From Rhodothermaceae bacterium (GTDB taxonomy: Bacteria; Bacteroidota; Rhodothermia; Rhodothermales; Rubricoccaceae): a stretch of DNA of 15,964 nt. The first letter of the stretch is position 1, and every line of letters begins with the position of its first letter. The translations under genes were made by a program, and so were the position numbers. Shown one piece after another: positions 1 to 6,162 of this stretch. The stretch is from positions 1-15,964 of the forward strand of contig JABDIZ010000007.1 in the NCBI GenBank assembly GCA_013003465.1, in the 5' to 3' direction. The notes under the pieces are model-generated. The model saw only the letters and a list, made by a program, of their open reading frames with translations, searched no databases and was not told the DNA's origin.

Positions 1-29
1 ACGGACCCCGGCCGCACCGGATCCCAGCC

Positions 30-64
30 AAAAGCCCGGCCGCGCATCGGTGCGCGGCCGGGCT
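30..64 (-). terminator. Rho-independent terminator of the FAS1 lipoprotein gene
   Basis: A perfect 14-bp inverted repeat (arms 33-46 and 51-64, very G+C-rich) encloses a 4-nt loop. Read on the minus strand it is followed by a short T run (complement of the A's at 30-33). It lies 25 nt past the stop of the minus-strand FAS1 gene, exactly where an intrinsic terminator for that gene or the lnt-maf-FAS1 run would be. The T tract is short, so efficiency is uncertain. Positions 1-29 show nothing further. Confidence 0.85.
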
Positions 65-88
65 ATCAAGGTCCGAAGACGCAGGGGC

Positions 89-670
89 TTACATCGCGTC
101 CGCGCTGTCAGCCGCCTCGCCTGGCATCAGCACGCCGTCGATGACGTGGACGACACCGTTGGACACGTTCACGTCGGCGGTAACGACGTTGACAGCGTTG
201 CCCGCTGCGTCGGTAACCGTGACGCCATCGTCACCAGCGGTGACGGTCAGCGTGCCTCCTTCGACCGTGTCGAAGGTCATGGTTCCGGCCAGCGTGCTCG
301 ACTCGATGCGGCCGGGCACCACGTGGTACGTCAGGATGCGGCTCAGCTCACTATGGCCTTCTTCGGCCAGGAGCCCATCAAGCGCACCCTCGGGAAGGGC
401 GTCAAACGCCTCATTGGTAGGAGCAAAGACCGTGAACGGTCCTTCGCCCTGAAGGGTCTCGGTGAGGCCCGCCGTCTGAACGGCCGTGACGAGGGTCGTC
501 ATGCCGTTTTCGGTGGCGGTCGAGACGATATCGTTGGCCGCGACGGGCTCCATCGGCTGTTCTTCGATAACCTCAGGAGCCTCTTCCTCGGTGGCACAGG
601 CGGGGAGGGCGAGAAAAGCGAGCAGCGCGAAGGCATAGGTCGCCAGGCGCGTGGGGGTCGGCATAGTCAT
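89..670 (-). CDS. FAS1 (fasciclin) domain lipoprotein
   Basis: A 193-residue exported protein with one fasciclin-like domain, a fold used for adhesion or matrix contact and common in secreted bacterial proteins. The N-terminus is a lipoprotein signal: a hydrophobic stretch ending in the lipobox LPAC, so Cys25 would be lipidated. A Glu/Pro-rich linker (about 27-45) leads to the FAS1 domain (about 46-183). The family motifs are visible: TVFAPTNEAFDAL at 80-92 (H1), YHVVPG at 115-120 and NGVVHVIDGVLMP at 171-183 (H2). The length fits a single-domain FAS1 protein. The ATG at 670 is used; an in-frame ATG at 664 is nearly equivalent. The leader before it is pyrimidine-rich and has no Shine-Dalgarno. 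It lies downstream of maf across a 133-nt gap, so it may have its own promoter. A strong terminator follows. The family is clear; the ligand is unknown. Confidence 0.93.
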   Translation of the reverse strand: MTMPTPTRLATYAFALLAFLALPACATEEEAPEVIEEQPMEPVAANDIVSTATENGMTTLVTAVQTAGLTETLQGEGPFTVFAPTNEAFDALPEGALDGLLAEEGHSELSRILTYHVVPGRIESSTLAGTMTFDTVEGGTLTVTAGDDGVTVTDAAGNAVNVVTADVNVSNGVVHVIDGVLMPGEAADSADAM

Positions 671-803
671 GGGAGAGAAGGGTGGGGTGATAGAACTCGA
701 ACAGGGGCGATGGTTGAGCGGCCCCGATGGAGCGATAAGAAGCAGCCCTGATCCCTTTGTTTCGCCTTGACGTGGAATCCATCTTCTTCTGCGGCAAGCG
801 GCG
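671..803. other. Spacer between maf and the FAS1 gene
   Basis: These 133 nt separate two minus-strand genes. A promoter for the FAS1 gene may be here. TATCGCTCC on the minus strand (complement of 729-737) and TATCACC near 692 are possible -10-like boxes, but neither has a convincing partner about 20 nt upstream. I see no hairpin and no credible small gene. Confidence 0.3.
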
Positions 804-1412
804 TCACGATGCGGTGAGCGGCTTTAGCAGATCCCCGAACTCAGTCTGCAACGTGTGGTAGAGGCGGTGCAGCGGGAGCCCGACGACCGTGTAGTAGTCG
901 CCATCTATTCGCCGGACGAAGAGGGCGCCGTGGTCGTCCTGGATACCGTAGGCGCCTGCCTTGTCGAGGGGCGAACCGCTGGCGACGTACGCCTGAATCT
1001 CCTCTTCGCGGAGGGCCGCGAAGGTGACGGTCGTGGCCTCATGCGTCGCCACCTGTCGGCCGGAAGCGGGATGCGCGAGGGCGATTCCGGTATAGACGAT
1101 GTGGGTAGCCCCGCTGAGGCGGCGGAGCATCGCGTGGGCCTCGGTAGCGTCTCGCGGTTTGCCGAGCACCTCCTCCTCCAAAACCACAATGGTATCTGCG
1201 CCGAGGGTCAGCGCCTCAGGATTCAGCGCCGCTACCGGGGCTGCTTTCTGTATCGCCAGGGTCTCGACAGCAACACTTGGAGGCAGTCCGTCGGGCCAGA
1301 CCTCGTCGTCCCGACTGGGCTGGACCGTAAAGGTGAGCCCGAGTTGCTGAAGCAGAAGGCGACGGCGCGGCGACTGCGAGGCGAGAACGAACGGGACCTG
1401 AAGGGCGAGCAT
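804..1412 (-). CDS. maf: Maf-family nucleoside triphosphate pyrophosphatase
   Basis: Cytoplasmic Maf/YhdE-type enzyme (202 residues), a family that hydrolyses non-canonical or selected nucleoside triphosphates (dTTP/UTP in YhdE-type members) to the monophosphate and pyrophosphate. Family hallmarks are in order: LASQSPRR at 10-17 (nucleotide-binding loop), GADTIV at 71-76 with the catalytic-position Asp73, GKP with Lys85, the TG of YTGIAL near 107-112, and GSPLDKAGAYGIQ at 146-158. The conserved RIDGDYYTVVGLPLHRL block lies near the C-terminus. The ATG at 1412 is chosen because Maf proteins typically begin a few residues before the LASxSPRR motif. A GTG at 1442 would add 10 residues and start just after the lnt stop. 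It follows the lnt-like gene closely and is probably co-transcribed. I cannot settle dTTP/UTP versus other substrate preference by eye. Confidence 0.95.
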   Translation of the reverse strand: MLALQVPFVLASQSPRRRLLLQQLGLTFTVQPSRDDEVWPDGLPPSVAVETLAIQKAAPVAALNPEALTLGADTIVVLEEEVLGKPRDATEAHAMLRRLSGATHIVYTGIALAHPASGRQVATHEATTVTFAALREEEIQAYVASGSPLDKAGAYGIQDDHGALFVRRIDGDYYTVVGLPLHRLYHTLQTEFGDLLKPLTAS

Positions 1413-1445
1413 GGCGAGTTGAGCGGGTGCGCGCCCCTCCACGCC

Positions 1446-3077
1446 TCAGGTCCGTCGGCGTTTCCGTGGGGCCGTCTTTGGGCGACGGAAGAACACCGCG
1501 GCGACGCCCCAGATCAGCAGAAACCAACCGGCGCCGAAAAGGGCGTAGTAGCCCAGCCAGTCGCCGTGTTGCACGTAGAGCGTCTCGGTTTCGTGCAGGG
1601 GCAGGGTGCGCCGCGTGATTTCCTCTTCCATCCAGCCCGCCACCGGCTCGATGCGACCCGTGGCGTCGATGGTACCGGTGATCCCGCTGACCGTCGCCAG
1701 GACCACGGCGCGGCGGGTTTCGATGGCTCGCAAGCGCGTCAGGCGCAAGTGCTGGCTTGCGCCCGGCGACTGGCCCCACCAGCCACCATGGGACAACGTC
1801 ACGATCAGATTGGCCCCGTCGGACACGAAGCGACGCACCTGGTCGCCTCGTAGGGATTCCGATCCGATGGGCGTGGCAACCTGATAGTGCCCCGCATCGA
1901 GCACCACGAGTGAATCCCCCGTGCCGAGGTGAGCATCGGGCTCGGGCAGTACCATCGCTTCCAACTGGGGGTTGAGGTCCACGCCTGGCAGGGTCTCGGT
2001 AAACGGCGTGAGATGCACCTGGTCGTAGGCCTGTGGAGACGCGGTGGGGCCGAACAGGAGCGCTGAGTTGCGGAAGGCGCCGTGTGCGCCGGGCCGCGTC
2101 ATGCCACCGGTGAGCAACGCGAGATTCCGCTGCGCGCTCCAGCGAGCGAGACGCTGGTAGAGGCGCGCTTGGCGATCGGTTTCGGGGAGGTAGGGTAGGG
2201 CGGTCTCCGGCCAGATGAGAAGATCAAGGCGGTTCTCGGGAGTAGCTGCCGGGGGCTGGGTAGACGCCGGGCGAATGAGCGGTTCGCCCAGGCGCAGGAG
2301 CCGATCCGAGAGGTCCGCCAGGCGCTCGACCCGCTGCCCGTCGGTCGCGTCGGACCACTGGTTAATAGAGAGGGCCGGTTGCACCAGGCCGACGACCAGA
2401 TCGGCTGTCGGCTCGTTGAGGTTGAGCACGCGTTCCTCGCCGTAGACAGCCGCGCCGGAGAGTGTTGCCGAGAACAGGAGCGCGATCAGCATCCGGCCCC
2501 CGGGGAGAACCCCTGGCTTCAGTCGCGTGCGGACAAAGAGCAGCCCGAGGATGTTGGCGACGAGCACAAACAGCGTGAGTGCGCCCACACCCCCGAGGTC
2601 GGCAATCTGATTGAAGGAGAGAGCATCCGTCTGTGTGTGTCCAAGCAGCAGCCACGGCAGCCCGAACGGGCTGTGCGCGACGAGATATTCGGCGGCTAGC
2701 ACGCCCGTGAGGAGTGCGCCGAGGCCCGCCAGCAACCCAAAGCGTTTCCGCAATTGCGCCGAGAGCACGAACGCCCCGACGTGCGGCAGGGGGGCGAGAA
2801 GCAGGCCGAGGCCTGAGAGCAGCGCAGCAGGCATGGCGCGGTGCAGGAGGACCCAGAAGCCCGCGATGGCTGCCATTAGCAGCAAGGTTGCGTACGTCTC
2901 GCGCACCAGCGTCCAGGGGTGACGTACGGAACTCCACCGGGCGAGCAGCGGGATCAGCGCAATCCAGGCCAGCGGATACAGCCCGAACGGAGGCATGCTT
3001 AAGCCTAGCAGAACACCTCCCGCCATGGTCCAACTCGGCCTGTTTAGGCGGGTGAACAGGGGCGACAGATCGGACAT
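1446..3077 (-). CDS. Lnt-like apolipoprotein N-acyltransferase with altered catalytic residues
   Basis: A 543-residue inner-membrane protein with the Lnt architecture. Several N-terminal membrane segments (about residues 16-215) are followed by a periplasmic nitrilase-fold domain (about 225-500) and a final membrane helix (about 508-530). Lnt adds the third acyl chain to lipoproteins through a Glu-Lys-Cys triad. Here the Glu is kept (LLIWPE, Glu291). The Lys of the usual YDK-HL-PF-E motif is Gln353 (YDQVHLTPFTE), although the following essential-type Glu361 remains. The usual ICYES nucleophile motif reads IGSES, putting Gly405 and Ser406 at the Cys and Tyr positions. The 353-405 spacing of 52 equals the Lys335-Cys387 spacing of E. 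coli Lnt, which supports the alignment. The downstream WWGQSPG-QH and RLRAIETRR blocks are well conserved. The frame is intact, so this looks like a pseudoenzyme or divergent paralogue. It heads a minus-strand run with maf. Confidence 0.9.
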   Translation of the reverse strand: MSDLSPLFTRLNRPSWTMAGGVLLGLSMPPFGLYPLAWIALIPLLARWSSVRHPWTLVRETYATLLLMAAIAGFWVLLHRAMPAALLSGLGLLLAPLPHVGAFVLSAQLRKRFGLLAGLGALLTGVLAAEYLVAHSPFGLPWLLLGHTQTDALSFNQIADLGGVGALTLFVLVANILGLLFVRTRLKPGVLPGGRMLIALLFSATLSGAAVYGEERVLNLNEPTADLVVGLVQPALSINQWSDATDGQRVERLADLSDRLLRLGEPLIRPASTQPPAATPENRLDLLIWPETALPYLPETDRQARLYQRLARWSAQRNLALLTGGMTRPGAHGAFRNSALLFGPTASPQAYDQVHLTPFTETLPGVDLNPQLEAMVLPEPDAHLGTGDSLVVLDAGHYQVATPIGSESLRGDQVRRFVSDGANLIVTLSHGGWWGQSPGASQHLRLTRLRAIETRRAVVLATVSGITGTIDATGRIEPVAGWMEEEITRRTLPLHETETLYVQHGDWLGYYALFGAGWFLLIWGVAAVFFRRPKTAPRKRRRT

Positions 3078-3105
3078 CTAGGCGGCGGAATAGCAGAGCG
3101 TTCGT

Positions 3106-3138
3106 GCGAAGTATCGGTTAGATGAAGGGTAGGCTAAA
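3106..3138 (-). promoter_or_regulatory. Possible promoter for the lnt-like gene
   Basis: On the minus strand, TTTA (complement of 3135-3138), a 21-nt spacer and TACTTCGC (complement of 3106-3113) loosely match the Bacteroidota TTTG/TAnnTTTG promoter layout. The -7-like box begins 36 nt upstream of the ATG, a distance also seen at other genes here. It shares the 136-nt divergent region with the ParA promoter. The match is weak. Confidence 0.3.
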
Positions 3139-3142
3139 GTGC

Positions 3143-3173
3143 GTTGCCGGTCACCGGCTCGGTGCTATTTTCG
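3143..3173 (+). promoter_or_regulatory. Candidate promoter for the ParA-led transcript
   Basis: GTTG (3143-3146) is followed after exactly 19 nt by TATTTTCG (3166-3173), which matches 7 of 8 positions of the Bacteroidota -7 element TAnnTTTG counting its two free positions. This is the best promoter match in the window. It would give a leader of about 30-35 nt before the ATG at 3214. It lies in the divergent region between the lnt-like gene and parA. Confidence 0.45.
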
Positions 3174-3213
3174 GCGCTCGCCCACGATTTCCCTGTCGCC
3201 TCCGCCCGCTCCT

Positions 3214-4107
3214 ATGCCCGTCGTCACTGTTTGCAATCACAAGGGGGGCACGGGGAAGACCACAACGGTCATCCACCTGGCCGCCGCGGCTGGGCTCAGC
3301 GGCCACCGCACGCTGGTGGTGGACCTCGACCCGCAGGGCTTTTTGACCCGGATGCTGGGCGCCGAAGAGCCTGCGCCGGAGCACACGTCCCTGGCGCTAA
3401 TCGACCCCCAGGGCGACCTGCGCACGTTGCCAACGGTGCCCATGAGTGGCTTCGAGTTGCTTCCCGCCTCGTACACCATGAACAAGGCACAGCGCACGCT
3501 CACGCGCCCTACGGACGTGTTCTGGATCAAAGAAACGCTGGCCGTCGGGCATGACTACGATCTGATCCTCTTCGACACGGCGGCGGCGCTCTCCGTCTTT
3601 ACAATGAACGCGCTCGTGGCGAGCCAGCACGTCTTGATCCCCGTCACGCCGGAATACCAGCCAGTCGTGGGCGCCGAGCAGACGTGGCAGACGAGCCGCC
3701 TCGTCCGGCAGAAGCTCAACCCGGCGCTCCAGGAGCCGCTGGTGGTGCTCACCCAGGTCGATGGCCGTAAGCGCGATCACCACACCTACGCGCAGCATTT
3801 GCGCCAGACCTACGGCGACCGCATCATCCGCCGCGTCATCCGCACGAGTGCTTCGTTGGCCGAGAGTTCGCACGACGGACGCACGGTGTTCGATCACGAC
3901 ATCACCTCGCGCGGGGCCCGCGACTACGCCAATGCCGCCGATGAGCTCGCGCGGCATTTCTTCCCGCCGGAGGACGACCCCGCCGAGCCGACAACGGAAC
4001 GGGCGGATCGATCGGCCGAGCACGCACCTCCCGGTCCTCTCAGTGGGCTGCACGCAGCCGACTCCTCCCAGCCGCACCACTGGAAACCGCTCAATACCAT
4101 CCTATGA
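3214..4107 (+). CDS. Orphan ParA/Soj-type ATPase
   Basis: A 297-residue P-loop ATPase of the ParA/MinD superfamily; members bind ATP, dimerise and position DNA or protein cargo. The deviant Walker A KGGTGKTT is at 10-17, with the signature Lys at 10, and VVDLDPQG follows at 35-42. The switch II/Walker B region is FDTAAAL (121-127), where ParA proteins usually have D-x-PP-S. The prolines are replaced by alanines. The last 40 or so residues are Pro/Ser/His-rich and probably disordered, an unusual tail. The ATG at 3214 is chosen because it starts 9 residues before the P-loop; the reading frame continues upstream without family similarity. No parB or parS-like repeat is visible, so a chromosome or plasmid partition role is not supported. 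It overlaps the DinB-like gene by 4 nt (ATGA), so coupling with that gene is likely. Confidence 0.9.
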   Translation: MPVVTVCNHKGGTGKTTTVIHLAAAAGLSGHRTLVVDLDPQGFLTRMLGAEEPAPEHTSLALIDPQGDLRTLPTVPMSGFELLPASYTMNKAQRTLTRPTDVFWIKETLAVGHDYDLILFDTAAALSVFTMNALVASQHVLIPVTPEYQPVVGAEQTWQTSRLVRQKLNPALQEPLVVLTQVDGRKRDHHTYAQHLRQTYGDRIIRRVIRTSASLAESSHDGRTVFDHDITSRGARDYANAADELARHFFPPEDDPAEPTTERADRSAEHAPPGPLSGLHAADSSQPHHWKPLNTIL

Positions 4108-4637
4108 GCCCGTCGCCCCCCGCCTTCCTGCCGACGCCCGCTGAATACGCCCCGTTCTACGCAACGTACATCGCAGCGCTGGGCGACGCAGATATTATGG
4201 ACGTGCTGGAGCGACAGGAGTCGGAGTTGAGCGCCCTGCTGAAGCCACTTTCTGAGGAACAGGTCGGGTTTCGGTACGCCGAGGGCAAGTGGAGCATCCG
4301 CGAGGTCGTCGGCCACATGGCCGATGCCGAGCGGATTTTTGGAACCCGCATGCTGCGCTTCGCCCGGGGCGACCAAGCCCCCCTGCCAGGGTTCGATGAG
4401 AAGCCGTATGTGGCGGCCTCGTCTTACGATGCCTGGACGATGGCGGATCTGTTGGATCAGTTTGCAGCACTGCGGCAAGCCAATCTTCTCCTGATCCGGC
4501 ATCTCGATGAGGTGGCGCTGCTGCGCGCCGGGAGGGCGAGTGGGCAGGAGGTCAGTGTTCGTGCGCTGGTCGCTATTCTGGCGGGGCACGCGGCCCACCA
4601 CCTGCGCGTCCTGCGCGAGCGCTACCTCGCGGACTGA
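4104..4637 (+). CDS. DinB-family four-helix-bundle protein
   Basis: A 177-residue cytoplasmic protein of the DinB/YfiT-like superfamily: metal-binding four-helix bundles, several of which are thiol-dependent transferases and many of unknown function. The family signature is GKWSIREVVGHMADAE (61-76), with His71 as likely first metal ligand. The C-terminal GHAAHHLRVLRERY (161-174) has His162 and His166 as likely further ligands. The length is typical. The start codon overlaps the ParA stop (ATGA), so translation is probably coupled to ParA. No SOS box is visible and a DNA-damage role should not be assumed. The enzymatic substrate, if any, cannot be told from sequence. Confidence 0.88.
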   Translation: MSPSPPAFLPTPAEYAPFYATYIAALGDADIMDVLERQESELSALLKPLSEEQVGFRYAEGKWSIREVVGHMADAERIFGTRMLRFARGDQAPLPGFDEKPYVAASSYDAWTMADLLDQFAALRQANLLLIRHLDEVALLRAGRASGQEVSVRALVAILAGHAAHHLRVLRERYLAD

Positions 4638-4662
4638 TTTCCTCCCCTCACTCCCGGTTCCT

Positions 4663-6162
4663 ATGAAGGCTTCCGAACAACGCTTTTCCTCGCGTTGGGG
4701 CCTGCTGCTGAGCGTGCTCGGCATCGCTGTCGGCACAGGCAATATCTGGCGCTTCCCGCGCATCGCGGCGCAGAACGGCGGCGACGGTGGGGCCGGGGCC
4801 TTCCTTGTGGCGTGGCTGGTGTTTCTGCTCGTCTGGAGCATCCCGCTCATCATTGCGGAGTATGCACTCGGGCAGCGCGGGCGGATGGGCACCATCGGCT
4901 CCTTCGCCAAGCTGACGAACGGCCGTTTCGCGTGGATGGGCGCCTTCGTCGGCTTCGTGGCCACGGCCATCATGTTCTACTACAGCGTCGTGGCTGGGTG
5001 GTGCGTGTACTACATGGGCACCTCGCTCTTCAGTGGCCTGCCGATCTCGCTGGAGTCAGCGCAGGCGACGTGGGACGGGTTCCAGGGATCGGGCCTGCCA
5101 CTGGTCTTCCACGCCCTCGCCATGACACTCGGCGCGCTGGCCTGCTGGCAGGGTGTGCGCTCCATCGAGCGTGCCAACAAAATTCTCGTGCCGACGCTGC
5201 TCGTGATCGTCGTGATCGCCGTTGTGCGTGCCGTCACGCTGCCAGGGGCCGGAGCGGGCATCGCCTACCTGTTCACGCCCGACTGGTCCATTCTCGCCGA
5301 ACCGAGGACGTGGCTGGAAGCGTTGACGCAGAATGCCTGGGACACCGGCGCGGGGTGGGGCCTGATCCTGACCTACGGCGCCTACATGCAGAAGGAGCAC
5401 GGGGTCGTCCGCAACGCCGTGCTGACGGGCGTGGGCAACAACACCGTCTCGCTCCTCGCCGCGACGATGATCTTCGGGATCGTCTTCGCCGTGCTCGGGC
5501 AGCAGATGGGGACGCCCGAGATTCTCGCTACGATGCGCGAGAGCGGCCCGGCCTCGACGGGACTGACGTTCATCTGGATGCCGCAGCTCTTCGCCCAGAT
5601 GGCCTTCGGCAAGATCCTCGCCGTGCTGTTCTTCCTGGCGCTCTCCTTCGCCGCGCTCTCGTCGCTCATCTCGATGATCGAACTGACGACGCGCAACCTC
5701 GTGGATCTCGGGCTACGGCGGCCCCGTGCGGTGGCGCTGACGGCGGGTGGCGGCTTCCTGCTCGGCGTACCGAGCGCGATCAACCTCGGCTTTTTTGCCA
5801 ACCAGGATTTCGTGTGGGGCGTGGCCCTCATGCTGTCAGGGGCGTTCGTGGCCATTGCCGTTGTGGTGTATGGCGCACGGCGGATCCGCGAGGAGATCGC
5901 CACACCGAGCGACTGGCGCCTCCCGGCAGGATGGGAGCAGATGATGCGGTTCCTGATCCCCATTCAGGCCGCTGTGCTGCTCGTCTGGTGGCTCTGGCAG
6001 GCGACCACGGCTGACTTCGCCACGCGCTGGTACGATCCGCTCGAACCCTACAGCGCGATGACCTGCCTCGTGCAATGGAGCCTTGTCCTAGCGCTGTTCA
6101 TCGCCCTCAACCGCTGGATGACGCGGCGGACTGTCGGCGGCACGCTCTACGAGGCGTCGTGA
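4663..6162 (+). CDS. Neurotransmitter:sodium symporter (NSS/SNF) family transporter
   Basis: A 499-residue inner-membrane protein of the LeuT-fold NSS family, which uses the sodium gradient to import amino acids or related amines. The unwound TM1 motif is GTGNIWRFP at 24-32, numbered almost as in LeuT (Gly24, Gly26, Asn27, Arg30). TM6 carries GWGLILTYGAYM (231-242), and TM8 has ALSFAALSS (326-334) with Ser333/Ser334 at the expected Na2-site position. About 12 membrane segments are apparent. One oddity: between NGG and GAF after TM1 there are four extra residues (DGGA) compared with the LeuT-type NGGGAF. The ATG at 4663 is used because the protein then begins just before TM1; upstream codons overlap DinB in another frame. 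It lies 25 nt after DinB and overlaps the M14 peptidase start by 1 nt. Substrate unknown, amino acid most likely. Confidence 0.95.
   Translation: MKASEQRFSSRWGLLLSVLGIAVGTGNIWRFPRIAAQNGGDGGAGAFLVAWLVFLLVWSIPLIIAEYALGQRGRMGTIGSFAKLTNGRFAWMGAFVGFVATAIMFYYSVVAGWCVYYMGTSLFSGLPISLESAQATWDGFQGSGLPLVFHALAMTLGALACWQGVRSIERANKILVPTLLVIVVIAVVRAVTLPGAGAGIAYLFTPDWSILAEPRTWLEALTQNAWDTGAGWGLILTYGAYMQKEHGVVRNAVLTGVGNNTVSLLAATMIFGIVFAVLGQQMGTPEILATMRESGPASTGLTFIWMPQLFAQMAFGKILAVLFFLALSFAALSSLISMIELTTRNLVDLGLRRPRAVALTAGGGFLLGVPSAINLGFFANQDFVWGVALMLSGAFVAIAVVVYGARRIREEIATPSDWRLPAGWEQMMRFLIPIQAAVLLVWWLWQATTADFATRWYDPLEPYSAMTCLVQWSLVLALFIALNRWMTRRTVGGTLYEAS

Noticed and set aside
50..751. Long plus-strand open frame over the FAS1 gene
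   Set aside because: It lies antisense to a gene with signal peptide and FAS1 motifs and has Arg-rich low-complexity composition typical of a G+C-driven shadow frame.
855..1853. 332-codon plus-strand open frame across maf and lnt
   Set aside because: It spans the ends of two clearly recognised opposite-strand genes and shows no domain, so it is a shadow frame.
3214..4107. ParA as evidence for a plasmid or integrated element
   Set aside because: No parB, parS-like repeats, replication gene, integrase or att-type repeats are seen; flanking genes are chromosomal housekeeping types with matching base composition.
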